A stretch of 64,000 nt of DNA from Psychrobacillus lasiicapitis. GTDB lineage: Bacteria > Bacillota > Bacilli > Bacillales_A > Planococcaceae. Positions 24,794 through 33,027 of the stretch are shown here, one piece after another. The stretch covers positions 390,334 through 454,333 of the forward strand of contig NZ_VDGH01000002.1 of the NCBI RefSeq assembly GCF_006861795.1. Direction: 5' to 3'. Position numbers and translations under genes: made by a program. Within the stretch, counting starts at the first letter, position 1; every line of letters starts with the position of its first letter. The notes under the pieces are model-generated. The model saw only the letters and a list, made by a program, of their open reading frames with translations, did not search any database and had not been told where the DNA came from.

Positions 24794-26857
24794 ATGGATA
24801 CAAGTCAATATTTAGAAATGTTTATCGAAGAGAGCAAAGAACATTTACAAGCTTGTAATGAACACTTATTAGAATTGGAAAAAAATCCAGAAGATATCGC
24901 TATCGTAAATGAAGTCTTTCGTTCAGCGCATACGTTAAAAGGTATGTCTGCTACAATGGGATACGAGGATATTGCAAATCTTACACATAAAATGGAAAAC
25001 GTACTAGACGAAATAAGAAATAATCGTTTGCATGTAACAGCTGATTTACTGGATGTTGTATTTACAGCGGTAGACCAGTTGGAAGAAATGGTCTTAGATA
25101 TTGCGGCAGGTGGCAACGGGAAATTAGATGTTGCAGAGACAGTACAAAAACTGCATGCAATAGAAACAGGAGAAGAAGCACCAGTTGCAGCGACTACAAT
25201 TGAAGAAAGTGTAGCTGTGGATTCTTCTAACTTACAAAATTGGTTAAACTATGATGATTACGAATTAACTGTCATCCAACAATCATTGGAGCAGGATTAT
25301 CATACATATGAAATTTCCGTTAAATTACGAGAAGATTGTTTGCTAAAAGCAGCGCGTGTGTATATGGTTTTTGAACTATTGGAGAAAATGGGAGATGTTA
25401 TAAAATCCTCGCCTTCCGTGGAAAAGTTGGAAGAGGAAGATTTTGATGAAGTTTTCTATATTGCCTTAGTGACTAATGAACCAAAAGATGACGTGCAAAA
25501 GAAACTAATGAAAGTTTCTGAAGTGACGGAAGTGGTTGTCCATGCTGTAACTTTAGAGCAATTAAAAACTCGTCAACAGGATGAATTAAGCAAAGCAGAG
25601 GAAGTGGAGCAAGTAGCTGCTGAAACTCCTGAACAAACGATTGAGACTACCGAAGTGAAGTCAGAGAAAAAAGAAAAATCCTCTGCTACAAAAGGAAATG
25701 CCTCTACTAGCAGCAAAACAATACGGGTAAATATTGAACGTCTAGATGTTCTGATGAATTTATTTGAAGAGTTAGTGATTGATCGCGGTCGATTACAGTC
25801 CATTTCAGAGGATCTTCGAAACGCTGAATTAGATGAGACTGTTGAACGGATGTCTAGAATCACAGGAGATCTACAAAATATCATTTTAAATATGCGTATG
25901 GTACCGGTGGAAACAGTATTTAACCGCTTCCCACGAATGGTAAGACAATTAGCTAGGGATTTAAATAAAAAGATTAACTTAGAAGTTATTGGAGCAGAAA
26001 CAGAATTAGATCGTACAGTAATTGATGAAATTGGAGACCCACTTGTCCATCTTATTCGGAATTCACTTGATCATGGGATTGAAAGCCCGGAAGTGAGAAA
26101 ATCAAAAGGAAAGCCTGAAGAAGGTACAGTTGTACTCCGAGCATACCACAGCGGGAATCATGTCTTTATCGAAATTGAGGATGATGGAGCAGGTATTAAT
26201 CGGGAAAAAGTGCTGAAGAAAGCTATTTCTAGAGGTATTGTAAGTGAAGAAGTTGCTTTGACTTTAACAGATAAACAAGTGGCAGAACTTATTTTGTCTT
26301 CTGGTTTTTCTACAGCGGATGTCATTTCAGATGTATCTGGGCGAGGCGTTGGATTAGACGTAGTAAAAACAACGATTGAATCGCTAGGTGGAACGATAGA
26401 GATCTCTTCAACAGAAGGGAAAGGATCCTTATTTTCTATCCAATTACCATTAACATTGTCTATTATTTCTGTCATGTTAGTGGAACTAGGAGAAGAGATA
26501 TATGCAATTCCACTTTCCTCAATTATTGAAACAGCCATAATTCGTTCATCTGATATATTAAATGCACACAATCAAAAAGTAATCGATTTCCGAGGAAAAG
26601 TAGTGCCTTTAGTATTTTTGGAAGATGTGTTTGATGTACCAAGAGAAAGCACAAAAGATGAATTCCATTCAGTTGTCCTAGTCCGAAAAGGGGACAAATT
26701 AGCTGGACTTGTTGTGGATTCGTTTATCGGCCAGCAAGAAGTTGTATTGAAATCGTTAGGAGCATACTTGACTAGTGTCTTTGCTATTTCAGGAGCAACT
26801 ATTTTAGGAAACGGTAAAGTGGCATTAATCGTAGATTGTAATGCATTGATAATATAA
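24794..26857 (+). CDS. cheA: Chemotaxis histidine kinase CheA
   Basis: CheA is the kinase coupled to receptors through CheW that phosphorylates CheY and CheB. The 687-residue protein has P1 with phosphorylated H46 (RSAHTLKG), a P2 docking domain (about 160-260), an acidic Lys/Glu linker, P3 dimerisation (from about 312), P4 ATPase with N-box LIRNSLDHGIE, G1 EIEDDGAGI and G2 SDVSGRGVGLDVV, and a C-terminal P5 CheW-like domain ending NALII. ATG 24794 follows AAGGGGTG. A 256-nt hairpin-containing spacer follows before cheW, which is unusual in this operon. Confidence 0.97.
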   Translation: MDTSQYLEMFIEESKEHLQACNEHLLELEKNPEDIAIVNEVFRSAHTLKGMSATMGYEDIANLTHKMENVLDEIRNNRLHVTADLLDVVFTAVDQLEEMVLDIAAGGNGKLDVAETVQKLHAIETGEEAPVAATTIEESVAVDSSNLQNWLNYDDYELTVIQQSLEQDYHTYEISVKLREDCLLKAARVYMVFELLEKMGDVIKSSPSVEKLEEEDFDEVFYIALVTNEPKDDVQKKLMKVSEVTEVVVHAVTLEQLKTRQQDELSKAEEVEQVAAETPEQTIETTEVKSEKKEKSSATKGNASTSSKTIRVNIERLDVLMNLFEELVIDRGRLQSISEDLRNAELDETVERMSRITGDLQNIILNMRMVPVETVFNRFPRMVRQLARDLNKKINLEVIGAETELDRTVIDEIGDPLVHLIRNSLDHGIESPEVRKSKGKPEEGTVVLRAYHSGNHVFIEIEDDGAGINREKVLKKAISRGIVSEEVALTLTDKQVAELILSSGFSTADVISDVSGRGVGLDVVKTTIESLGGTIEISSTEGKGSLFSIQLPLTLSIISVMLVELGEEIYAIPLSSIIETAIIRSSDILNAHNQKVIDFRGKVVPLVFLEDVFDVPRESTKDEFHSVVLVRKGDKLAGLVVDSFIGQQEVVLKSLGAYLTSVFAISGATILGNGKVALIVDCNALII

Positions 26858-26869
26858 GAGTTTATCCCG

Positions 26870-27090
26870 CATTTAACAATCAGTGGGGGATGACGGGGGC
26901 TAAAAGCGCGACGTCCGTGTCGCAACGTCCCCACTAGCACGTCCTGTGCGTCGAAAAACACCCACTGATTGAAGTTTTACTTTATCTTCGGGAGAAGAAT
27001 GTGATTTTGTTTACTGTTCAGCGGGTGTTCAAACACCTGCTGAACGAAGATAAAGCCTCTGGACGCAATTACCCCGAGGCGTAATTGATC
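26870..27090 (+). repeat. Hairpin-rich element between cheA and cheW
   Basis: An outer stem, AATCAGTGGG (26878-26887)/CCCACTGATT (26961-26970), encloses a G/C-rich loop with further small repeats (GACGT/ACGTC type). A second perfect stem, GTTCAGCGGGTG (27016-27027)/CACCTGCTGAAC (27034-27045), pairs with one wobble or mismatch. The tail AAAGCCTC...TGGACGCAATTAC...GTAATTGAT (27052-27090) repeats the end of the fliF-fliG spacer. There is no U-tract. The composition contrasts with the flanking A/T-rich genes, which suggests inserted dispersed repeats. Confidence 0.65.
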
Positions 27091-27113
27091 TTTCTGGAAG
27101 GATGCGAAACTAT

Positions 27114-27569
27114 ATGACAGAAGCTGTAGATGTTCCAAATTTAAAAGTAGTTGTTTTTCAATTGGCAGATAAGGAATATGTTATTCCGGTCACACATGTA
27201 CAAGGAATCGAAAAACTGACGCATATTACAAGAGTGCCTAAAACACCATCTTATGTAAAAGGGGTCATCAATTTAAGAGGGGTGGTAACACCAATAATAG
27301 ATCTAAGAAATCGTCTTGGACTTGGAGAAAGTAACTTAAATGAAGCCTCTAGAATTATCATTATTACGTTAGAAGAGATGAACGTAGGTGTAATTGTAGA
27401 TTCAGCAAATGATGTGTTAGACATTCCCACAGATTCGATTGAGCCACAACCAGAAGTAGTTGGCGGATTTGAAGAAGATTATATCGCTGGTGTCGCTAAA
27501 CTGGACAGTCGTTTATTAATATTGCTCCATATGCATCTCGTATTAAATCCCATAAAGTCAGGTGTTTAA
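27114..27569 (+). CDS. cheW: Chemotaxis coupling protein CheW
   Basis: CheW links receptors to CheA. The protein of about 151 residues has the double beta-barrel CheW fold signatures KEYVIPVTHVQGIEKL, TRVPKTPSYVKGVINLRGVVTPIIDLR and VIVDSANDVLDI. I take ATG 27114 (MTEAVDVPNLKVVVFQL), 12 nt after GGAAGG (27096-27101). ATG 27102, four codons upstream, lies directly against that Shine-Dalgarno and is less likely. The upstream spacer contains stable hairpins, so translation may depend on RNA structure. Confidence 0.94.
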   Translation: MTEAVDVPNLKVVVFQLADKEYVIPVTHVQGIEKLTHITRVPKTPSYVKGVINLRGVVTPIIDLRNRLGLGESNLNEASRIIIITLEEMNVGVIVDSANDVLDIPTDSIEPQPEVVGGFEEDYIAGVAKLDSRLLILLHMHLVLNPIKSGV

Positions 27570-27572
27570 TAC

Positions 27573-28202
27573 ATGTATAAAAAAAATATCACCTCGATCC
27601 ATTTAGATGTTTTAAAGGAAATAGGAAATATTGGTGCTGCCCATGCAGCGACGGCACTATCAACATTATTGAATAAAAAAATAGAGATGACTGTTCCTAA
27701 GGTTGAGATGGTATCTTTCGACGATATGATGGATTTAGCAGGGGGAGCTGAAAACGTAGTCGCAGGTATCTATCTTCGAATTGATGGAGATGTGACGGGA
27801 AGTATGTTTTTTGTGTTACCTGTAGAGCAGGCTAACCACTTCATTCAATCGTTAGTTCAAGATAGTACTGTGGATTTTCAAAACGGTGAAGTTTCTGAGT
27901 TAGGAGCCTCGGCTATGCAAGAATTGGGTAATATTCTTTCTGGATCCTATCTATCTGCATTATCTGATTTTACGAGTCTTCGAATTTATCCGTCCGTACC
28001 TGCTTTAAGTGTAGATATGGTTGGAGCTATTGTTAGTTTTGGATTAGTAGAAGTTTCTCATATTAGTGATTATGTTATTGTGATTGATACTGCGATTACT
28101 GAGGAAAATACAACGAATGGTGGTAGTGTGAAAGGACATTTCTTCTTGCTGCCTGACCCTGATTCATTTGAAGCTATTTTCACTGCTTTAGGATTACAGT
28201 AA
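27573..28202 (+). CDS. cheC: CheY-P phosphatase CheC
   Basis: CheC is an adaptation phosphatase whose activity is raised by CheD binding. Its 209 residues match the B. subtilis length. Both phosphatase helices show the E-x-x-N signature (LKEIGNIGAAHAATALS and MQELGNILSGSYLSALS). ATG 27573 starts 3 nt after the cheW stop with a weak AGGTG ribosome site inside cheW. Together with CheD and CheW it forms the Bacillus-type adaptation module. Confidence 0.96.
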   Translation: MYKKNITSIHLDVLKEIGNIGAAHAATALSTLLNKKIEMTVPKVEMVSFDDMMDLAGGAENVVAGIYLRIDGDVTGSMFFVLPVEQANHFIQSLVQDSTVDFQNGEVSELGASAMQELGNILSGSYLSALSDFTSLRIYPSVPALSVDMVGAIVSFGLVEVSHISDYVIVIDTAITEENTTNGGSVKGHFFLLPDPDSFEAIFTALGLQ

Positions 28203-28203
28203 T

Positions 28204-28701
28204 ATGATTGGACAAGGTCAAGTAGTTAAAGTTGGGATTGCGGATATGAATACAGTGAAAGCTCCAGACACGATACGCACTTCTGGTCTGGGCTCATGTG
28301 TAGGGGTCGTCTTGTATGATGAAAGGTCACAAATAGCTGGATTAGTTCATGTAATGCTCCCAGATTCTAGCTTAGGTAGAACTGAAACGATTAATATAGC
28401 CAAATTTGCTGATACTGGTATACCTGCTATGATAGAGCAGCTTAAATTAGAAGGGGTACAACCTTTTAGATTACGCGCTAAAATAGCGGGTGGTGCGCAA
28501 ATGTTCCAATTCACTTCTGGTAAAGACACCATGCGAATTGGTCCTCGCAATGTGGAAGCGGTGAAGGAATATTTAAAAAAGTTTTCCATACCAATTGTTG
28601 CGGAAGATACAGGTGGAAGTAGCGGGAGAACAATTGAATTTAATCCCATGACGAAACTATTAAATATTCGAACGGTAAACCAAGGAGTAAAAGATATTTA
28701 G
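28204..28701 (+). CDS. cheD: Chemoreceptor glutamine deamidase CheD
   Basis: CheD deamidates receptor glutamines and activates CheC. The 165-residue protein has the catalytic cysteine C32 in TSGLGSCVGVVLYD and histidine H49 in LVHVMLPDS, the expected pair. The GGAQMF segment and SSGRTIEFNP near the C-terminus are also typical. ATG 28204 directly follows the cheC TAA. It is the last gene of the continuous fla/che block, and a terminator lies 70 nt downstream. Confidence 0.96.
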   Translation: MIGQGQVVKVGIADMNTVKAPDTIRTSGLGSCVGVVLYDERSQIAGLVHVMLPDSSLGRTETINIAKFADTGIPAMIEQLKLEGVQPFRLRAKIAGGAQMFQFTSGKDTMRIGPRNVEAVKEYLKKFSIPIVAEDTGGSSGRTIEFNPMTKLLNIRTVNQGVKDI

Positions 28702-28770
28702 ATGAAGCAGAGCGTTCTCCTAAGGAAAGCAAGAAAAATGTCAAATCTATGTTAAACGAACAAGGAAAGT

Positions 28771-28803
28771 AGGGGATGTCGATGTTTTCGACTCCCCTTT
28801 TTG
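28771..28803 (+). terminator. Rho-independent terminator between cheD and sigD
   Basis: AGGGGA(T)GTCGA pairs with TCGACTCCCCT around a short TGTT-type loop, with one bulged base, and is followed by TTTTTG. It would end the fla/che transcript before sigD. In B. subtilis sigD is co-transcribed near the end of this operon. Confidence 0.75.
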
Positions 28804-28813
28804 TGTAGAAATT

Positions 28814-28822
28814 TGTTATAAT
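28814..28822 (+). promoter_or_regulatory. Extended -10 promoter of sigD
   Basis: TGTTATAAT is a perfect TGn-TATAAT extended -10 for sigma-A, lying just after the terminator and 39 nt before the sigD start codon. No good -35 is visible at 17 nt, which extended -10 promoters do not require. Confidence 0.55.
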
Positions 28823-28860
28823 ATACATATTCATCAGATATATTGAAAAGGGGTGTAATA

Positions 28861-29634
28861 GTGGCAAAAGACAATTCGACAGAGGAAGAACTCCTTTGGA
28901 AAAAATGGATAGAATCTAAAGATTCAGAGGCCGGAGATTTACTTATACGCAAGTATACGCCCCTAGTTACCTATCATGTTCAGCGTATTGGTGCAAGCAT
29001 CCCCAAAAATATATCAAGAGACGAACTGAAAAGCCTAGGTATGATGGGCTTATTTGATGCGCTTAATAAATTCGACTACTCAAGAGAGTTAAAATTTGAT
29101 ACGTATGCTTCTTTTCGGGTGCGCGGAGCAATTATCGATGGTCTAAGAAAAGAGGATTGGCTTCCAAGATCTTCTCGCGAAAAGGCGAAGAAGTTAGAAT
29201 CTAAAATTGAAGAGCTCGAACAACGATTATTAAGGCATGCATCCGCAGAAGAAATAGCAGATTTTGTCGAAATGCCGGTAGACGATGTTTATCAAACAGT
29301 TCAAGAACATTTTTTTTCTAACGTATTGTCTATTGATGAGCAATTACAAGATAATGAAGAAGCGGATTCAAAGTCTTTTGTGATTAGAGATGATGCCCAA
29401 AAAACACCGGAGCAGCAGATGGTGAAAGAAGAATTACTTCGTGATCTTGCCGGCAAAATTCAGCAATTAAACGAAAACGAGCAATTAGTGCTGAGCCTAT
29501 TCTATACAGAAGAGTTAACTTTAACGGTAATTGGCGAAATGCTCGGACTATCGACATCGAGAATCTCACAAATCCATTCAAAAGCACTCTTTAAACTTCG
29601 AAAGCTACTTGCTAGTGAAATGACGAATGTCTAA
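28861..29634 (+). CDS. sigD: Flagellar/motility RNA polymerase sigma factor SigD (FliA)
   Basis: This sigma-28 factor transcribes late motility genes (flagellin, stators, autolysins) after hook completion. The 257-residue protein has region 2 (DALNKFDYSRELKFDTYASFRVRGAIIDGLRKEDW), the conserved LPRSSREKAKK of region 3, and region 4 with the HTH LTLTVIGEMLGLSTSRISQIHSKALFKLRKLL. The start is GTG 28861 behind AAAGGGGTG. TTG 28843, six codons earlier, has no ribosome site. The gene has its own terminator-promoter boundary upstream, so dosage may not depend on read-through of the 26-kb operon. Confidence 0.96.
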   Translation: MAKDNSTEEELLWKKWIESKDSEAGDLLIRKYTPLVTYHVQRIGASIPKNISRDELKSLGMMGLFDALNKFDYSRELKFDTYASFRVRGAIIDGLRKEDWLPRSSREKAKKLESKIEELEQRLLRHASAEEIADFVEMPVDDVYQTVQEHFFSNVLSIDEQLQDNEEADSKSFVIRDDAQKTPEQQMVKEELLRDLAGKIQQLNENEQLVLSLFYTEELTLTVIGEMLGLSTSRISQIHSKALFKLRKLLASEMTNV

Positions 29635-29662
29635 GAAAAAAATGATAGTTGATTGCTTACAG

Positions 29663-30113
29663 TTTAGGAAAACTGTGCGGTAGTGAGTTAAATGAAGTGG
29701 ACGCTTGGATTTCTGCTACAGGGTGGACGCTTTCCGCCGGCTTGGCTTCAGCCGCTTCCTTCTCTACGCTCAGTCCAGGGTCTTCAGCTCAAGCTATTCC
29801 GGCTGGAGTCGCCACCCTTTCGCTACAATCCAGTAGAGTCCGCTCATTACTAAGAAATGATGCACTAAATCTAGTACTATATTGTTTTTCTATAGGAAAA
29901 ACCCAAAATTAATGGAATAAGACTTACTTTATAGAGATTATTAGTAGGTTCTATTGATTGGAGTGTAAGGCGACGACTCCTGTGGGATTAGCGAGACAGG
30001 TGAGACCCCGCACGTAGCGTTAGTGGAGGAGGAGGCTCACCGCTCGCCCCACGGAAAGCGTCCGCCTGGAGCGGAAATCATGGCGGACATCTTAGTATCT
30101 TACCGCGCAGTTT
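29663..30113 (+). repeat. Two inverted GC-rich dispersed repeats flanked by 20-bp terminal inverted repeats
   Basis: The left end TTTAGGAAAACTGTGCGGTA (29663-29682) matches the reverse complement of the right end at about 30094-30113 at 17 of 20 positions. Inside are two copies, in opposite orientation, of a roughly 125-bp GC-rich repeat. The left copy spans about 29708-29833 and the right about 29958-30080. Both carry GATTTC(C/T)GCT...GGACGCTTTCCG ... GGAGTCG motifs. A third copy lies at 48434-48560. There is no transposase ORF. The repeat is of a type widespread in Bacillaceae-like genomes. Confidence 0.75.
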
Positions 30114-30271
30114 CCCTAAGATCCAACGTAATGGAGATTTAGGACGACGATGTTGATTATCTAATATCTAGCAGTCTCTAATGATATAACTGTATAATGC
30201 ACTATTTTTTTAGAATGCTACTAATTAATCAACTAAATACTTTATCTTAAGTCGTTGAAGGAGGCAGTCCG

Positions 30272-30574
30272 TTGAGTTTAAAAGGTGTAGAACTCCAAAT
30301 TGCTATTCCGAAAACATTTGATGCTGGGAAAGTCGCAGAACAAATGCAACAGCAAAGTGCGGTGAACCAGGCGAATGCACAAGCTGCTTCTGAAAGACAA
30401 CTGGAAAAAAATAGAGAAACGGTTTTAGAATCGAACAAGACAGCAGAAGCGGATTTAGAAAACAAAGAAAAAGAACAAGCAGAGCAAGAAAGAAAAAAAC
30501 GAGAAAAAAAAGAACAAGAAATGAAAGAGGCAAAACATCCTTTTAAAGGGAATTTTGTGGATTTTAGTGGATAG
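30272..30574 (+). CDS. Hypothetical charged coiled-coil protein of the sigD-rpsB region
   Basis: I do not recognise this 100-residue product. It starts MSLKGVELQIAIPKTFDAGKVAEQMQQQSAVNQANAQAAS. A long Lys/Glu/Gln-rich helix follows (about residues 40-88), ending HPFKGNFVDFSG. There is no signal peptide or membrane segment. Start TTG 30272 has the excellent site GAAGGAGG at 30257-30264. It lies 10 nt before the SwrB-like gene and is separated from sigD by the repeat pair. A motility-related role is only suggested by context. The strong ribosome site and ordered composition argue that it is real. Confidence 0.75.
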   Translation: MSLKGVELQIAIPKTFDAGKVAEQMQQQSAVNQANAQAASERQLEKNRETVLESNKTAEADLENKEKEQAEQERKKREKKEQEMKEAKHPFKGNFVDFSG

Positions 30575-30583
30575 GAGCAGGCA

Positions 30584-31066
30584 ATGACGTCAATTATTCT
30601 AGTCATATTATTTTTACTTCAATTAATCAGCTTTTACTTCATTGCTTTATTACATGCAAAACTAACTAAATTCAACAACATGGAGCAAAAGCAAGAGCAA
30701 ATCTTAGCCGAGATTGAAGACTCCTTCAGTGCATATATTGCCGAAATTAAAGACGAAAATGATCGTCTGTTGCGAGAATTAAATCAAACAGATCGCGTTG
30801 TGGCAGCAACAACAGAACAGGTTGAGCAAAAAGAAAGTAAAATAGAAGAAAGCCCAGTTTTTGAGGTTCCAAAAGCATTTGTATCCAAACAACTTGCCGC
30901 AAATAGCTATTTAAAAACAGCATCGGTAACAGAAAAAAAGGAACCGGTTACGATAAAAGAAAAAGTCTTTTTTTATGCTGATGAGGGAAAAAGCATCGAT
31001 GAAATTGCCCAAAAGCTTCAAATTGGTAAAACAGAAGTAGAGCTTTTCTTAAAGTTTAAGCATTAA
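30584..31066 (+). CDS. swrB: SwrB-like (YlxL) swarming/flagellar assembly protein
   Basis: Position before rpsB and layout match B. subtilis SwrB, which promotes basal-body maturation through FliPQR/FlhA and indirectly raises SigD activity. The 160-residue protein has an N-terminal membrane anchor (IILVILFLLQLISFYFIALL), a cytoplasmic coiled coil (about 30-75), a variable linker and a C-terminal helix-turn-helix-like segment (VFFYADEGKSIDEIAQKLQIGKTEVELFLKF). Sequence similarity to SwrB is low apart from this plan, so the symbol is provisional. ATG 30584 follows ATAGGAG. Confidence 0.75.
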   Translation: MTSIILVILFLLQLISFYFIALLHAKLTKFNNMEQKQEQILAEIEDSFSAYIAEIKDENDRLLRELNQTDRVVAATTEQVEQKESKIEESPVFEVPKAFVSKQLAANSYLKTASVTEKKEPVTIKEKVFFYADEGKSIDEIAQKLQIGKTEVELFLKFKH

Positions 31067-31071
31067 AATAG

Positions 31072-31100
31072 TTGAAAGTATGAAATATGTATGGTATATT
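31072..31100 (+). promoter_or_regulatory. Sigma-A promoter of rpsB (with extended -10)
   Basis: TTGAAA (31072-31077), a 17-nt spacer, and TATATT (31095-31100) preceded by TGG form a strong sigma-A promoter, about 125 nt upstream of rpsB. Confidence 0.75.
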
Positions 31101-31117
31101 ACAATACGGTATGAATA

Positions 31118-31200
31118 CACACGCAGTTCGGATGGATTTAGCAGGTGCTCTTTTATAAAATAAAAGAGTAGCTAAAGAAAAATGATGACTGCGGAAGACT
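31118..31200 (+). promoter_or_regulatory. Structured 5' leader of rpsB mRNA
   Basis: An outer stem, CGCAGTT (31122-31128)/GACTGCG (31187-31193), encloses an internal hairpin, CTCTTTTAT (31148-31156)/ATAAAAGAG (31160-31168). The leader is followed by AGGAGGAATT and the rpsB ATG. Ribosomal-protein leaders of this kind often bind their own product, here S2. That role is inferred. I cannot assign it to a named family. Confidence 0.5.
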
Positions 31201-31223
31201 AAACCAAACCAGGAGGAATTATC

Positions 31224-31946
31224 ATGTCAGTAATCTCAATGAAACAATTACTTGAGGCTGGTGTACACTTTGGACACCAAACTCGCCGTTGGAACCCAAA
31301 AATGAAAAAATACATTTTTGTTGAGCGTAACGGAATCTACATCATCGATCTTCAAAAAACGGTGAAAAAATTAGAAGAAGCTTACGATTTCATGCGTCAA
31401 GTAGGTCAAGACGGTGGAAAAGTTCTATTCGTTGGAACTAAAAAACAAGCGCAAGAAGCTATTAAAGAAGAAGCTGAACGTTCAGGTAACTACTACATCA
31501 ACCAACGTTGGTTAGGTGGTACTTTAACAAACTTCGGTACTATTCAAAAACGTGTAGCTCGTCTAAAAGCGATTGAAAAAATGGAAGAAGACGGTACATT
31601 CGATGTACTTCCTAAAAAAGAAGTAGTTCAACTTAAAAAAGAACACGAACGTCTTGTTAAATTCTTAGGCGGTATCCGTGATATGAAAGCTATTCCAGAT
31701 GTAATGTTCGTAGTTGACCCACGCAAAGAGCGTATTGCTGTTGCGGAAGCTCGTAAACTGAACATTCCATTAGTAGGAATCGTTGATACAAACTGTGATC
31801 CAGATGAAATCGACTATGTAATTCCTGCAAATGACGACGCAATTCGTGCGGTTAAATTATTAACAGCTAAGATGGCGGATGCATTACTTGAAGCAAGACA
31901 AGGTGAAGACGAAGAAGTAACTCCAGCTGAAGTTGCTGCTGAGTAA
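31224..31946 (+). CDS. rpsB: 30S ribosomal protein S2
   Basis: S2 is a 240-residue small-subunit protein essential for translation initiation on leadered mRNAs. The canonical start [32 protein letters not shown] and the motifs [12 protein letters not shown] and [18 protein letters not shown] are present. ATG 31224 follows AGGAGGAATTATC. It is transcribed from its own promoter with a structured leader. A strong terminator after it would attenuate, but need not prevent, read-through to tsf. Confidence 0.99.
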   Translation: MSVISMKQLLEAGVHFGHQTRRWNPKMKKYIFVERNGIYIIDLQKTVKKLEEAYDFMRQVGQDGGKVLFVGTKKQAQEAIKEEAERSGNYYINQRWLGGTLTNFGTIQKRVARLKAIEKMEEDGTFDVLPKKEVVQLKKEHERLVKFLGGIRDMKAIPDVMFVVDPRKERIAVAEARKLNIPLVGIVDTNCDPDEIDYVIPANDDAIRAVKLLTAKMADALLEARQGEDEEVTPAEVAAE

Positions 31947-31962
31947 GACACATGTAGTTAAC

Positions 31963-31999
31963 AGGTGATAAGCGGCCAAACCTCTTATCACCTTTTTTT
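31963..31999 (+). terminator. Terminator/attenuator between rpsB and tsf
   Basis: Perfect 10-bp stem AGGTGATAAG/CTTATCACCT followed by TTTTTT. It probably sets the S2:EF-Ts ratio. Confidence 0.9.
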
Positions 32000-32036
32000 G
32001 AGAAGATGAATTTATTCGTACTAGGAGGAATTTTAA

Positions 32037-32921
32037 ATGGCAGTTACAGCACAAATGGTAAAAGAATTGCGTGAAAAAACTGGCGCAGGTATGATGGATT
32101 GTAAAAAAGCTTTAGTACAAACAGAAGGTAATTTAGAAGCAGCAATCGACTTTTTACGTGAAAAAGGTCTTTCTTCTGCAGCTAAAAAAGCTGACCGTAT
32201 TGCAGCTGAAGGTACTACTTACATCCAAATTGATGGAAACAAAGCTGTACTTTTAGAAATGAATGCAGAAACAGATTTCGTTGCAAAAAACGAAGCTTTC
32301 CAACAATTAGTACAACAAGTTGCTACACATTTATTAGCAACTGAACCAGCTTCAGTAGAGGAAGCTTTAGCTTCTACACTTGAAGAAGGTGTAACAGTAG
32401 AAAACGCTATTTCTAACGCAGTTGCAAAAATCGGAGAAAAAATTACACTTCGCCGTTTTGTAGTAGAAACTAAAACAGATGCAGATGCATTCGGTCCTTA
32501 CCTACACATGGGTGGACGCATTGGTGTTTTAACTGTACTTGAAGGTTCAACTGACGAGCAAGCAGCTAAAGATGTTGCAATGCACGTTGCAGCACTTAAC
32601 CCTGCACACATCTCTCGTGACGCAGTATCTGCTGATGAAGTAGAGCGTGAGCGTAAAGTATTAACTGAACAAGCATTAAACGAAGGTAAACCAGAAAATA
32701 TCGTTGCGAAAATGGTAGAAGGTCGTCTTGGCAAATATTTCGAAGAAGTTTGCTTATTAGATCAATCTTTCGTTAAAAACCCTGATCAAAAAGTAGGCGT
32801 ATTCGTTGAATCAACTGGTGGTAAACTAGTTTCATTCACTCGCTATGCTGTTGGTGAAGGAATCGAAAAACGTGAAGATAACTTCGCTGAAGAAGTAATG
32901 AACCAAGTAAAAGGTAACTAA
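32037..32921 (+). CDS. tsf: Translation elongation factor Ts
   Basis: EF-Ts exchanges GDP for GTP on EF-Tu. At 294 residues it is close to the Bacillus length. It has the N-terminal UBA-like domain with [16 protein letters not shown], the core [13 protein letters not shown] loop and a C-terminal module with [15 protein letters not shown] 32037 follows AGGAGGAATTTTA. rpsB-tsf-pyrH-frr order is conserved. A terminator follows, so pyrH expression would need partial read-through or its own promoter. Confidence 0.99.
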   Translation: MAVTAQMVKELREKTGAGMMDCKKALVQTEGNLEAAIDFLREKGLSSAAKKADRIAAEGTTYIQIDGNKAVLLEMNAETDFVAKNEAFQQLVQQVATHLLATEPASVEEALASTLEEGVTVENAISNAVAKIGEKITLRRFVVETKTDADAFGPYLHMGGRIGVLTVLEGSTDEQAAKDVAMHVAALNPAHISRDAVSADEVERERKVLTEQALNEGKPENIVAKMVEGRLGKYFEEVCLLDQSFVKNPDQKVGVFVESTGGKLVSFTRYAVGEGIEKREDNFAEEVMNQVKGN

Positions 32922-32972
32922 TTTGAATGTGGAAAATACGATAAGTATTTTCGCTAAATAGACAATACTTTT

Positions 32973-33003
32973 AGGGAACACGCAATTAGTGTTCCCTATT
33001 TTT
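32973..33003 (+). terminator. Terminator after tsf
   Basis: AGGGAACAC/GTGTTCCCT stem with a 7-nt loop, then ATTTTT. A second smaller hairpin, GAAAATAC/GTATTTTC, lies just upstream at 32933-32953. Confidence 0.88.
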
Positions 33004-33027
33004 CAAGAAAAGAGATGGAGGATACCT

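Noticed and set aside
26858..27113. Hidden gene between cheA and cheW
   Set aside because: All frames are short and interrupted. The sequence is dominated by inverted repeats.
28644..28772. Open frame after cheD ending DEAERSPKESKKNVKSMLNEQGK
   Set aside because: The peptide looks protein-like, but the frame has no start codon or ribosome site and opens inside cheD. It is at most a remnant of a longer ancestral reading frame.
29649..29912. 87-codon ORF after sigD
   Set aside because: It lies within the inverted repeat pair. The same repeat elsewhere does not keep the frame.
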